Shown in pieces: positions 31,179 to 41,294 of a stretch of DNA of 41,560 bases. Within the stretch, counting starts at the first letter, position 1, and each line of letters begins with the position of its first letter. Source of the stretch: Chromatiaceae bacterium (GTDB taxonomy: Bacteria > Pseudomonadota > Gammaproteobacteria > SZUA-140); the NCBI GenBank assembly GCA_003232725.1, contig QIJH01000145.1, positions 1 to 41,560 of the forward strand, given 5' to 3'. The translations under genes and the position numbers were made by a program. Under the pieces are notes generated by a model, which saw nothing but the letters and a program-made list of their open reading frames with translations, was not told the DNA's origin and searched no databases.

Positions 31179-31697
31179 ATGGTTATTTTTTCAACATCGC
31201 ATGGTGACATCACCATTGAAATGTTCCCTAACGAAGCACCAATTACGGTTGAGAATTTCCTGCAGTATGTTGATGATGGCTATTTTGATGGCACTATCTT
31301 TCATCGCGTGATTCCGGGCTTTATGCTGCAGGGCGGTGGCTTCACTGCCGACATGGTGCAAAAGGAGACTCGTGAAGAGATTAAAAACGAAGCTGACAAC
31401 GGTCTGAAAAATGAGCGCGGTACATTGTCGATGGCGCGTACCGCTGTGGTTGATAGCGCGACTTCACAGTTTTTTCTTAACCTAGTTAAGAATGAGTTCC
31501 TTGATAACGGTAGTCGTGACTTTGGTTATGCAGTGTTTGCTAAAGTGGTTGATGGTATGGATGTTGCTGACGAGATTGCCAAGGTTCAGACCGGTAATAG
31601 TGGTGGCCATCAAAATGTGCCGCTCGAGCCTGTCGTAATTAACTCAGCGCGTCGTGTTGATGTGACGACTGATGAGGGTAGCGACGAGGGCTGTTAG
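31179..31697 (+). CDS. ppiB: Cyclophilin-type peptidyl-prolyl isomerase
   Basis: [61 protein letters not shown]. Confidence 0.93.
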   Translation: MVIFSTSHGDITIEMFPNEAPITVENFLQYVDDGYFDGTIFHRVIPGFMLQGGGFTADMVQKETREEIKNEADNGLKNERGTLSMARTAVVDSATSQFFLNLVKNEFLDNGSRDFGYAVFAKVVDGMDVADEIAKVQTGNSGGHQNVPLEPVVINSARRVDVTTDEGSDEGC

Positions 31698-31723
31698 ACT
31701 GTTAGTGAAAATTGATGCTGAAG

Positions 31724-31748
31724 AAGGCGTCTCTATGGCGCCTTTTTT
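31724..31748 (+). terminator. Terminator hairpin downstream of ppiB
   Basis: aaggcg-tctctatgg-cgcctttttt. Confidence 0.75.
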
Positions 31749-31873
31749 GTGGTTGTATGCAGACGGTATGTTTTTTTAATGTGTTATCAGTTGATTTGGC
31801 TCATAAAATGCTTAAGTTAGCTTTGCTTTAGACGATAGATGATTATCAGGTAACGGATAGTCATGCTGGTAAT

Positions 31874-32398
31874 ATGAAACTTGAAGCGATCTCAACGGAT
31901 AATATCCGAAACTCTGTCTTGCTACCCTTTGTTAGCGAAACGATTAACACCTTGCAAACAATGGCTGATTTAAAAGGCTCAAGTGATCTATTAACCTATC
32001 ATGAGCCGCTGGATGTTTTTGTTTTTAAAGATTTCGCCGTCTCTATTAATGCCACCTTTGCCAATGGCATTACCAATAACGTAGTGATGAACTTTGATGC
32101 TCAGACGGCGATTATTATTGGTAACAAAGTCCGTTCGGTAATGTTTGGTACCAATGAAGCGGATACCTCATTAACGAATGATAATAAAGAAGCGCTGGCT
32201 GAGTTTCTGAATACCGTGGTTGGATTGTCTGCGCGTGAAATCAACGAAACCAATCACAAAATATCTTTTGGTGTTCCGCTGTATTTATATAATAAAGAGG
32301 ATAGCGAGTTTTTATTAGATGGCGTAAAAAATATTATGACGGTGCCGGTAGACTTAGAAAATGCAGGCCGATTTTATTTGAGCTTTCTTGTACGATAG
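31874..32398 (+). CDS. CheX-like chemotaxis phosphatase domain protein
   Basis: Motif EFLNTVVG (ExxNxxxG) typical of CheC/CheX/FliY phosphatases; adjacent to a receiver-domain gene. Confidence 0.72.
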   Translation: MKLEAISTDNIRNSVLLPFVSETINTLQTMADLKGSSDLLTYHEPLDVFVFKDFAVSINATFANGITNNVVMNFDAQTAIIIGNKVRSVMFGTNEADTSLTNDNKEALAEFLNTVVGLSAREINETNHKISFGVPLYLYNKEDSEFLLDGVKNIMTVPVDLENAGRFYLSFLVR

Positions 32399-32418
32399 TA
32401 ATAATAAGGGAAGATCGT

Positions 32419-32796
32419 ATGCTGGATAAAGAAAAATCTATTTTAATCGTCGATGATACGATGATGATGCGAGAGGGATTGCGTCGAGTATTGGCCTCGA
32501 TGGGTTATGAAAATACTGTGCAGGCAGAACATGGTAAACAGGCGTTAAACATTATAGAGAGTGGTAAACATGATATAGGCGCTGTCTTTTTAGACATTGT
32601 TATGCCTGTGATGGATGGTAAACAAACGCTGAAAAAAATTCGCGAAACCAATAAAGATCTGCCCGTGATTATGGTCACCTCAAAGGCAGATAAAGATTCG
32701 ATTGTAGAATGTAGCAAGCTTGGTATGAGTAGTTATGTGTTAAAACCGATTAATGTGACTGCGGGAATTCTTGAGGAAATATTTATTCGGCTTTAG
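32419..32796 (+). CDS. Single-domain response regulator (CheY-like)
   Basis: SILIVDDTMMMREGLRRVL, FLDIVMPVMDG, VMVTSKADKD, YVLKPIN receiver signature. Confidence 0.93.
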   Translation: MLDKEKSILIVDDTMMMREGLRRVLASMGYENTVQAEHGKQALNIIESGKHDIGAVFLDIVMPVMDGKQTLKKIRETNKDLPVIMVTSKADKDSIVECSKLGMSSYVLKPINVTAGILEEIFIRL

Positions 32797-32890
32797 ATTG
32801 CTTGTTTAGATGATTAATTTTAGAAAGATGTTTTTATGGTGAGTTTTCTATACTGGGGTGAAAGGACATGAAACGCAGTGCTCATTGATT

Positions 32891-34027
32891 TTATTGGTTG
32901 AATATTAAGAGGTAATCATTAAACCAAAAGACTCTGTTGCGTCGCTTACCCGTGAGTTCTTTCAAGACACCATGTTTTACAAAATCATTGACCAGCGCAG
33001 TGGCCGTGTTGTGTTTTAACCCCAGTAAATTTGCAATTCCATTGATATTCACTACTGGCATTTGATATAAGTGTTGCATCAATTTTTGTGCATTGGATTG
33101 TCTTCGTGTGCTGAAATGGGGGAGCACTTCACTTTCCAGTCGTGCTTTAAGCGCAAGAATATCTTTAAAAACTTGAATAGAGTTTTCTGCAGTTTCACGT
33201 ACACCGTATAAAAAAAATACCAGCCACTCCTGCATTTTATTTGCCTGACGCACGGCCATTAGGCGATCAATGTATTCAGTTTTGTTACGCTCAAAATAAT
33301 CGGAAAGATAGAGTGCTGGTTTATGTAGCAGACCAAAGCTGGCTAGATATAGGGCGATCATCAATCGTCCCAGCCGGCCATTGCCATCAAGAAAAGGATG
33401 GATGGTTTCAAAATGGTAATGGGCGATCGCTATCTTGATGAGATGTGGTACCTGTAACGCTTCATTATGAATGAACTTCTCCAAATCACTCATAAGCGCT
33501 GTTACTTCTTCGTGATGAGGTGGGATAAAGGTGGCATTTTCCAAACTGACACCAATCCAGTTTTGGCTGCTGCGGAACTCTCCGGGCAGCTTGGCTTGTC
33601 CGCGTACGCCTGACATCAAAATTTTGTGAGTATCTTTTAACAGGCGATTGGAAAGTGGTAGGGTTTCCAGTTGAGTAATGGCAACATTAATGGCCTCGAT
33701 GTAGTTTTGTACTTCGAGCCAGTCATCACGACTCTCAGGGGCAATATCCTGCTCATCCAGTAGTGCCTCTTTCATGTGGGTGCGAGTACCTTCGATGCGA
33801 CTCGATTGCGTGGCTTCTTTTGCAATGTGCATGCGGATAAAAAAATCCACATTCGGCACTAATTGAGAGAATGCATTTAGCTCTCCGAGTGCCCGATCGG
33901 CATCGCTCAGCAGCCGTTGGAGTTCTCCGCCAGAGATATTCCAGGGGTGGTTGATGAGCGAGGGGCTAAAGCTCCTGTATTCATATTGCTGCTTGTATTG
34001 GCCTGCATTGTAAGCGGATAAATCCAT
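32891..34027 (-). CDS. Fic family protein with N-terminal inhibitory motif and C-terminal winged-helix-like domain
   Basis: Fic motif HPFLDGNGRLGR, inhibitory (S/T)xxxE(G/N) motif SSRIEGT, C-terminal NINGIANLLGLKHNTATALVNDFVKHGVLKEL. Confidence 0.94.
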   Translation of the reverse strand: MDLSAYNAGQYKQQYEYRSFSPSLINHPWNISGGELQRLLSDADRALGELNAFSQLVPNVDFFIRMHIAKEATQSSRIEGTRTHMKEALLDEQDIAPESRDDWLEVQNYIEAINVAITQLETLPLSNRLLKDTHKILMSGVRGQAKLPGEFRSSQNWIGVSLENATFIPPHHEEVTALMSDLEKFIHNEALQVPHLIKIAIAHYHFETIHPFLDGNGRLGRLMIALYLASFGLLHKPALYLSDYFERNKTEYIDRLMAVRQANKMQEWLVFFLYGVRETAENSIQVFKDILALKARLESEVLPHFSTRRQSNAQKLMQHLYQMPVVNINGIANLLGLKHNTATALVNDFVKHGVLKELTGKRRNRVFWFNDYLLIFNQ

Positions 34028-34045
34028 CTTATATCAAATTCCCCT

Positions 34046-34138
34046 ACTGTTTTCGATATAATGGCATTTTAATGTTGCAAACATATCCTTTCTGGTTCGT
34101 TGTGTCAAATAACCGGGTAGTTTCCGATATAATGAAAT
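34046..34138. repeat. Pair of direct repeats (TTTyCGATATAATGrmAT) upstream of fic
   Basis: ttttcgatataatggcat and tttccgatataatgaaat; 10-bp core CGATATAATG at 34054-34063 and 34125-34134. Confidence 0.6.
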
Positions 34139-34224
34139 CCTTGTGTCGAATTCGATGCTTTGTCAGCAATTCTCCATCACTAGGCTCTGTTGAGGTTATA
34201 AGGATAATTTGGGGCAAGTGAGGT

Positions 34225-35204
34225 TTAATCCCACACTAGCGGTGGTTCATCCATCAATGCCGCTTGTTCACGTAGCGCCAGAATATGTTCATCCCAATAA
34301 CGGCCTGTGTTGAACCATGGAAATGCCTGGGGAAAAGCAGGATCATTCCAGCGGCGTGCGATCCATGCTGCGTAGTGCATCATCCTTAATGTGCGCAGTG
34401 CTTCGAGCAGGTGTAGTTCTTTTGGATCAAATTCGCGGAATTCGATATAGCCGTTTAGAAAATCGGCAAGGCGGGCGGTCATGTACGGCCGGTCACCGGA
34501 GAGAAACATCCAGATATCCTGAATAGCGGGTCCCATGCGCGCATCATCAAAGTCAACGATGTGAGGGCCATTGTCGCGCCACAGGACATTACCGGGGTGC
34601 ATGTCGCCGTGCAGGCGAATGATCTCGACATGCAGGTACGCACGCGTGTAATCAGGTCTTTGGCCAGCGAGCAATAGGCATCGGTGAGCCCTTCGGGTAC
34701 AAAATTTTTATCCAACAGGTAAAGATATGAATCGACGCCAAAGCTCTCGATGTTTAAGGTAGGGCGGTGTTTGAACGGATGCGTCGCGCCCATGTTATGA
34801 ATGCGCGCCATAAAGCGTCCCATCTGCTCCAGATGTTCGGGGTCATCGAGTTCTGGTGAGCGGCCACCGCGGCGGAGTGATAGTGTAAACCGAAAACCGT
34901 TATGGCAATGTAAAGTGGCACCATCTTTGTCTGCGATGGGTGCAATCACCGGAATCTCAAGATCACTCAATGCCCGGGTAAATTCATGCTCTTCGATGAT
35001 CGCTTCATTACTCCAGCGTGCCGGGCGATAGAACTTGGCGATCAGTGGTTCTTCATCTTCAATACCGACCTGATAGACACGGTTTTCATAACTGTTAAGC
35101 GCAAGGAACTGACCGTTGCAGTGATAGCCCAGACTTTCAACCGCATCCAAAATCGCATCGGGGCCGAGTGCTGCGTAGGATTCATTGTCTTTGTGATCTG
35201 CCAT
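34225..35204 (-). pseudogene. srkA: Stress-response serine/threonine kinase SrkA (YihE/RdoA-like), frameshifted
   Basis: N-terminal half (LNSYENRVYQVG, IAKFYRPARWSNEAIIEEH) lies in ORF 34479-35204. The catalytic half (RLHGDMHPGNVLWRDNGPHIVDFDDARMGPAIQDIWMFLSGDR) lies in ORF 34225-34674, in another frame. Confidence 0.85.
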
Positions 35205-35215
35205 GAGGATATTGG

Positions 35216-37096
35216 TTATGCGTCCAGTGCTTCCCAGCGTTGATAACAGATGGCAAGTTCCGCTTCGATCTCAGCAATTCGCTCATTGGCTTTCGCCACA
35301 ACATCACCTTGTTGCTGGTAAAAATCGGGACCCCCTAGTTTTGCCAGCAACTCACTTTGCTCATCTTCCAGTTTTTCGATTGTTTTTGGCAGCGTATCAA
35401 GCTCACGCTGGTCTTTATAACTGAGCTTTTTCTTTTGCTCGGTCTTGGCTGTGCTGTTGGTCTGTGCCTTCGCCTTTTTTGTTGGTGTCGCAGGTTTGGT
35501 ATCTGACTTCTGGCGTAACCAGTCGTCGTAACCGCCGACGTATTCGTTGATCATGCCGTCACCTTCAAACACAAGCGTGCTAGTGATAACGTTATTGATA
35601 AAGGCACGATCATGGCTAACCAGTAAGAGTGTGCCCTGATAGTTCAGCAGCAGCTCTTCAAGCAGTTCAAGTGTTTCAATATCGAGGTCATTGGTCGGCT
35701 CATCCATGATGAGCAGATTAGCGGGTTTGGTGAAAAGGCGCGCTAATAGCAGGCGGTTACGTTCACCACCGGAGAGCGCCTTCACTGGCGTGCGGGCACG
35801 TTCGGGTGAAAAAAGAAAATCCTGCAAGTAACTGATGATGTGACGTTCAATCCCGTTGATCGTTACCTTGTCGCTGCCCTGAGCGAGGTTGTCGATCACG
35901 CTCTTTGATTCATCAAGTACGGAACGATGTTGATCAAAATAGGCGACCTCAATCTTGGTGCCGAGTTTTATCGTGCCGGATTTCGGCTCTTCTTCGCCTA
36001 GTAGTGCTTTCAATAGCGTGGTTTTACCCGCGCCGTTAGGGCCGAGGATGCCGATTTTATCGCCTCGTAAAATAACGGTGGAAAAATCATTGATGATGAC
36101 TTTATCACCATAGGCCTGGCAGATATGGTCGGCCTCGACCACCAGCTTGCCGGAGTTGGCACCACTCTGTAGTTCCATCCGCACAGTGCCCATCTTTTGA
36201 CGACGGTCACTGTGTTGGCGGCGCATCTCTTCCAGTGCGCGCACGCGGCCTTCGTTACGGGTACGGCGTGCCTTGATCCCCTGGCGAATCCATACTTCTT
36301 CCTGCGCCATTTTTTTATCAAATAGCGCATGCTCGGTCGCCTCGGCATCAAGTGCTTCCTGCTTACGTTGCAGATAGGTCTCGTAATTGCCCGGCCAGCT
36401 GGTGAGGCGACCGCGATCAAGTTCGATGATGCGTGTTGCGAGCTTTTTGAGCAGTGCGCGATCATGTGTCACAAATAGCAGTGTGCCGTCGAAATCGAGC
36501 AGAAATTCTTCCAGCCAGCGAATGGCCTCAATGTCGAGATGATTTGTTGGCTCATCGAGCATCAATAGATCGGGATTGTTCACCAGTGCACGCGCCAACA
36601 ACACGCGACGTTTGAGTCCGCCCGAGAGCGCGCTGAATTCCATCTCGGGATCGAGCTGCATACGGGTCAGCGTGGCGGTGACTTTTTGATCCACTTCCCA
36701 GCCACCACACGCTTCGAGTTCATGTTGCACTTGCTCAAAACGTTTCATGATCTTGTCACTGGTGTCGTGCGCCAGTTCATGACTGATGTGGTGAAATTCA
36801 GCCAGCAGCTTCCCTTGCTCGCCAAGCCCTTCGGCGACGATATCAAAGATGGTACCGCTGAGGTCGCGTGGTACCTCCTGCGTGAGACGGGCGATGGTGA
36901 TTCCCTGTTTGTAGACAGTTTCGCCTTCGTCAGCCTTGATTTCACCTGCAATCAACTTCATTAAGGTCGATTTGCCGGTGCCGTTACGACCGACCAGGCA
37001 GAGGCGCTCACCACGTTCGATCTTTAGATCAAGATGTTCGAGCAGTGCGGGGCCGCCAAAGCCGAGGTTAACGGCGCGTAGGGTAATGAGTGCCAT
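35216..37096 (-). CDS. uup: ABC-F family ATPase Uup
   Basis: Two ABC domains (GRNGTGKSTLMKL; GPNGAGKTTLLKALLG), LSGG signatures, Uup-like C-terminal coiled coil. Confidence 0.93.
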   Translation of the reverse strand: MALITLRAVNLGFGGPALLEHLDLKIERGERLCLVGRNGTGKSTLMKLIAGEIKADEGETVYKQGITIARLTQEVPRDLSGTIFDIVAEGLGEQGKLLAEFHHISHELAHDTSDKIMKRFEQVQHELEACGGWEVDQKVTATLTRMQLDPEMEFSALSGGLKRRVLLARALVNNPDLLMLDEPTNHLDIEAIRWLEEFLLDFDGTLLFVTHDRALLKKLATRIIELDRGRLTSWPGNYETYLQRKQEALDAEATEHALFDKKMAQEEVWIRQGIKARRTRNEGRVRALEEMRRQHSDRRQKMGTVRMELQSGANSGKLVVEADHICQAYGDKVIINDFSTVILRGDKIGILGPNGAGKTTLLKALLGEEEPKSGTIKLGTKIEVAYFDQHRSVLDESKSVIDNLAQGSDKVTINGIERHIISYLQDFLFSPERARTPVKALSGGERNRLLLARLFTKPANLLIMDEPTNDLDIETLELLEELLLNYQGTLLLVSHDRAFINNVITSTLVFEGDGMINEYVGGYDDWLRQKSDTKPATPTKKAKAQTNSTAKTEQKKKLSYKDQRELDTLPKTIEKLEDEQSELLAKLGGPDFYQQQGDVVAKANERIAEIEAELAICYQRWEALDA

Positions 37097-37178
37097 GGTT
37101 CAGGGTGTTCCGTATTCGGTAGTGCTTAATGAGGCGCGATTATCGCACATTGGGTGGATATGCCGTGAGAAAGATCAT

Positions 37179-37203
37179 CCCGCACTTGAGACTCAAGTGC
37201 GGG
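37179..37203 (-). terminator. 11-bp perfect stem hairpin downstream of accC
   Basis: CCCGCACTTGA-gac-TCAAGTGCGGG, after the accC stop. Confidence 0.65.
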
Positions 37204-37221
37204 GTGTGGTGTTGCTGAGTT

Positions 37222-38571
37222 TTAGTTGTTGGCTTCCGCCAGCTTTTTCTCCAGATAGTGGATGTTGGCACCCCCTTCCTGGAAATTAGGGTCATTCATG
37301 ATGTCACGATGCAGCTGGGTATTGGTGGTGATCCCTTCGATCACTAACTCGCCCAGCGCAGTGCGCATACGGTTGATGGCCGAGGTGCGTGAATTACCAT
37401 GGGTGATCACTTTGCCGATCATCGAGTCGTAATAAGGTGGCACGGTGTAGCCATTGTAGAGATGGGTATCAACCCGTACACCGGGGCCGCCGGGTTGATG
37501 AAACTGGGTGATCTTGCCGGGTGACGGCGTGAATTTTTTAGGATCTTCGGCATTAATACGGCACTCGACTGCATGCCCTCGGAGCACGATATCGCTCTGC
37601 CGGTAGGTTAGTTCTTCACCGGATGCGATACGCAGTTGCTCTTTTACCAGGTCGACACCCGTCACCATCTCGGTGACCGGGTGCTCTACCTGCAGGCGTG
37701 TATTCATCTCGATAAAGTAGAACTTGCCATTTTCGTAAAGGAACTCAAAGGTGCCCGCGCCAAGATAGCCGATTTCGCGACAGGCGTTGGCACAAACTTC
37801 ACCAATCTGGTTGCGTAGCTCTTCGGTAATGCCGGGTGCAGGGGCTTCTTCCACTACTTTTTGGTGGCGACGCTGCATTGAGCAGTCACGCTCACCGAGG
37901 TGGATCGCGTTGCCATGTGAATCAGAGAGTACCTGAATCTCGACGTGACGCGGATTTTCCAGGTATTTTTCCATGTAGAGGGTGTCATTACCAAAGGCGC
38001 TACCGGCTTCGGCACGGGTGAGCGCAACGGCATTGTTAAGTGCCGCATCGCTGTGCACTACGCGCATGCCGCGTCCTCCACCGCCACCGGCGGCCTTGAT
38101 GATCACTGGGTAACCGATCTCACGCGCCATTTTCAGGTTGGTCTCGGTATCATCACCGATGGGACCGTCAGAGCCTGGTACGCAAGGGACGCCACTCTTT
38201 TTCATGGCGCTGATAGCCGCGATCTTGTCACCCATGGCGCGAATGGTGTCGGGGCGCGGTCCGATAAAGACAAAGCCGCTCTGTTCGACCCGTTCTGCAA
38301 AATCTGCATTCTCAGAGAGGAAGCCGTAGCCAGGGTGAATCGCAACGGCATCGGTTACCTCAGCCGCGCTGATAATGGCCGGTACGTTAAGATAACTGTC
38401 GATTGATGCCGGTGGGCCGATGCAGACCGATTCATCCGCAAGGCGCACATGTTTCAGGTCGCGGTCGGCAGATGAATGCGCTGCAACGGTTTTAATGCCG
38501 AGTTCACGGCAGGCACGCAGAATGCGCAGGCCAATTTCGCCCCGGTTGGCGATGACGATCTTTTCAAACAT
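37222..38571 (-). CDS. accC: Acetyl-CoA carboxylase biotin carboxylase subunit
   Basis: [57 protein letters not shown]. Confidence 0.98.
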   Translation of the reverse strand: MFEKIVIANRGEIGLRILRACRELGIKTVAAHSSADRDLKHVRLADESVCIGPPASIDSYLNVPAIISAAEVTDAVAIHPGYGFLSENADFAERVEQSGFVFIGPRPDTIRAMGDKIAAISAMKKSGVPCVPGSDGPIGDDTETNLKMAREIGYPVIIKAAGGGGGRGMRVVHSDAALNNAVALTRAEAGSAFGNDTLYMEKYLENPRHVEIQVLSDSHGNAIHLGERDCSMQRRHQKVVEEAPAPGITEELRNQIGEVCANACREIGYLGAGTFEFLYENGKFYFIEMNTRLQVEHPVTEMVTGVDLVKEQLRIASGEELTYRQSDIVLRGHAVECRINAEDPKKFTPSPGKITQFHQPGGPGVRVDTHLYNGYTVPPYYDSMIGKVITHGNSRTSAINRMRTALGELVIEGITTNTQLHRDIMNDPNFQEGGANIHYLEKKLAEANN

Positions 38572-38586
38572 GACAGCTATCCCGAA

Positions 38587-39033
38587 TTATTCAACGGTGA
38601 AAAGGGTTTCGCCATACTCAACTGGCTGCCCATTTTCGACCAACACGTCGATGATCACGCCCGCCTTATCGGCTTCAATCTGGTTTAGCATCTTCATCGC
38701 CTCGATAATGCATAGCGTATCGCCAATATTAACGCGCTGTCCTACTTCAGCAAACGGTTTTGCACCTGGTGCTGCGGAGCGGTAAAAGGTACCGACCATT
38801 GGCGCGGTGATGGGATTGCCGCTGACAGCTGCAACCTCTACTACTTTGGCTGCCTCTGCAACGGGTGCTGGCGCAGCTACGGGTAGCGCTGCGGCAACCA
38901 TTGCGGGTTGTGAAGCAACGATCTGGCTGGTACGGCTGATGCGCACTGATTCCTTGTCTTCATGAATTTCGATCTCTGCGAGGTCTGATTCTTCAAGCAG
39001 CTCAATCAGTTTTTTTATTTTTCGTATATCCAT
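38587..39033 (-). CDS. accB: Biotin carboxyl carrier protein of acetyl-CoA carboxylase
   Basis: [16 protein letters not shown] start, A/P-rich linker, biotinylation motif [12 protein letters not shown]. Confidence 0.97.
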   Translation of the reverse strand: MDIRKIKKLIELLEESDLAEIEIHEDKESVRISRTSQIVASQPAMVAAALPVAAPAPVAEAAKVVEVAAVSGNPITAPMVGTFYRSAAPGAKPFAEVGQRVNIGDTLCIIEAMKMLNQIEADKAGVIIDVLVENGQPVEYGETLFTVE

Positions 39034-39071
39034 TAAGGGCACTCTTTAACATTATTGTTTAATGTAAGTTA

Positions 39072-39515
39072 TTAGTCTGTTTCAAGTCGTTTAATAGCAG
39101 CCTGTAGTGCCAGCTCGTAGCCCATTGGCCCGAACCCGCAGATCACGCCCACGGCGATAGCCGAGAAGAAGGAGTGCTGCCTGAACGCTTCTCGTGCATG
39201 GACGTTTGAAAGATGAATCTCAATAAAGGGGATGTGGGTGGCGCTGAATGCATCCCGAATCGCAACACTGGTGTGGGTGAAGGCAGCAGGATTGATGATG
39301 ATAAAGGCAACACCATCCTTTTTTGCTGCTTGTACCTGATCAACCAGTTCATGTTCAGCATTGCTTTGAAAGCTGGTTAGCGTATGCCCCGCGGCCTGTG
39401 CAGCGCTTTCGAGGCGCTGGTTGATAGTGGCTAGTGTATCGTTGCCGTAGAGTCCGGGTTCTCGTTCACCAAGCAGGTTTAGATTGGGCCCGTTTAAAAT
39501 GAGTAACTTAGCCAT
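39072..39515 (-). CDS. aroQ: Type II 3-dehydroquinate dehydratase
   Basis: [48 protein letters not shown]. Confidence 0.97.
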   Translation of the reverse strand: MAKLLILNGPNLNLLGEREPGLYGNDTLATINQRLESAAQAAGHTLTSFQSNAEHELVDQVQAAKKDGVAFIIINPAAFTHTSVAIRDAFSATHIPFIEIHLSNVHAREAFRQHSFFSAIAVGVICGFGPMGYELALQAAIKRLETD

Positions 39516-39692
39516 CAGCGTGGTTATTGTCCTGTTAAGTCCTGCTAAATACCGTTAAATTGCTATCAAACTGGTGGTTATGAGGTAACCCCACTCTCTT
39601 GAATGCTAATTTAGCACCATTTGGAGGATTTTGTCTAGATCCGTGGAGATTGCAACAAAATCGAAGAAGATCGCGGTAATTTATCTAGATAT

Positions 39693-39833
39693 TGAGACCT
39701 TTGCACGAGAGCTAGTTTTCGTTCCAGCAAGGCATAAATGATCGAAAAAACGGAGTTTACACGCAGTAAATGAGTATTTTGAGATCATTTATAACGCGGC
39801 TGGAGCGGAAAATAGACTCGTGCAAAGGTCTCA
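39693..39833. mobile_element. MITE-like 141-bp inverted-repeat element
   Basis: Perfect 17-bp terminal inverted repeats TGAGACCTTTGCACGAG / CTCGTGCAAAGGTCTCA, with imperfect complementarity continuing inward (TTTTCGTTCCAGC / GCTGGAGCGGAAAA; ATAAATGATC / GATCATTTAT). No ORF. Confidence 0.8.
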
Positions 39834-39842
39834 TAATAGCTT

Positions 39843-41294
39843 TTACGGCATAAATGGGCGTAGTGCCAGAACAGCGGCCAGTATGACTAGCGGAAAGACC
39901 AGGTTAAGGCGAAAACCGGCCTTGATCATCTCGCTCATCGAGACCCGTTCGGTACCAAAGATGATCGCATTGGGCGGCGTGGCCACCGGCAGCATAAAGG
40001 CGCATGAGGCGGCGAGCGTCGCAGTGAGTAGCAGTTGCGTGACATCATGGTCACTGGCGATGGCGACGGCCGCCAGCACCGGCAGCATCACCTGAGTGGT
40101 AGCGGTATTACTGGTGACCTCGGTAAGGAAGACAATCACCAACGCGATGCCGAGTAGCATCAGCGGCAGTGGTACGGCGCTAAGAAATTGCAGCTGGTCG
40201 CCTATCCAGAATGAGAGGCCGGAGTTTTTCATCCCCATGGCGAGGGCAAAACCACCGCCAAGTAGCAGGATGATATCCCACGGCAGACGCCCGATGGTGG
40301 TTTTGTCCATGATCGGCTTGCCATCACGGATTGGCACCAGAAAGAGAATCAATGCCGCAACGACCGCCACCGTGCCGTCATCAACCCCATCATAGGGAAG
40401 CAGTGAGGCCCAGCCGGGGATGTCGATCCCTTCGCCCTGAATCCCTTTGCGCGTCATCCACGCCATGGCGGTGAGGCCTAGCACCCAGGCAACAAAGCGT
40501 TCATCGCGGCGCATGGTGCCGAGGCTTTGCAGCTCGTCGGCAATCCCTTCAACCGCTGCATTTGACCAGCTCAGGTTACGTACGCGGCGCCCCAGATAAA
40601 AGACCACAATGGTGATGCCGACGATCACCATCGGTACTCCGATCATCATCCACTCTAAAAAGCTGGGAACATCATCAGGTGCGGCTGCGCGCATGTTTTC
40701 GAGAAAGACCAGATTCGGTACTGTACCAACCGGGGTGCCCATGCCGCCGATGTTGGCGCAGTAAGCGATCGTGAGTAGTAGCGTGCTCGCCATCACCACC
40801 ATTGTTTTGCCGTCGAAGACTTTGTCGAGGCGCGCCAGTACTGCGATCGCAATGGTGGCCATCAACATGGTGGTGGCAGTGTTGGAGATCCACATCGAGA
40901 GAAAGGCGGTGGAGAGGGCAAAGCCGACCAATATCTGAAATGGGCTGCCATGCAAATGCGACAGGATTACCAGTGCAATGCGTTGATGCAGTCCAGTGCG
41001 CTCCATCGCCTGTGCAATTAAAAAACCACCAATGAAGAGAAACATGATGCTGCCCATGTAGCGCGGGGCCGTCTCTTTGGCAGTGGCGATACCCATTAAT
41101 GGAAAGGTGATCAGCGGTAGCAGTGCGGTGACAGCGAGCGGTACACATTCACTCAGCCACCAGATTGCCATCCACACCACTACGCCGAGCATTGAGGCCG
41201 CATGAGGATGACCGGGGATATCGACAAAGGCGGCTATCGATAGCCCAAGGGTCGGGCCGAGTAGTAGCGCGATCTGTCTAACGCGTTTTATCAT
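39843..41294 (-). CDS. DASS/SLC13 family sodium:anion symporter
   Basis: ~12 TM segments with the two signature motifs ISNTATTMLM and TSNTATTQVMLP. Confidence 0.9.
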   Translation of the reverse strand: MIKRVRQIALLLGPTLGLSIAAFVDIPGHPHAASMLGVVVWMAIWWLSECVPLAVTALLPLITFPLMGIATAKETAPRYMGSIMFLFIGGFLIAQAMERTGLHQRIALVILSHLHGSPFQILVGFALSTAFLSMWISNTATTMLMATIAIAVLARLDKVFDGKTMVVMASTLLLTIAYCANIGGMGTPVGTVPNLVFLENMRAAAPDDVPSFLEWMMIGVPMVIVGITIVVFYLGRRVRNLSWSNAAVEGIADELQSLGTMRRDERFVAWVLGLTAMAWMTRKGIQGEGIDIPGWASLLPYDGVDDGTVAVVAALILFLVPIRDGKPIMDKTTIGRLPWDIILLLGGGFALAMGMKNSGLSFWIGDQLQFLSAVPLPLMLLGIALVIVFLTEVTSNTATTQVMLPVLAAVAIASDHDVTQLLLTATLAASCAFMLPVATPPNAIIFGTERVSMSEMIKAGFRLNLVFPLVILAAVLALRPFMP

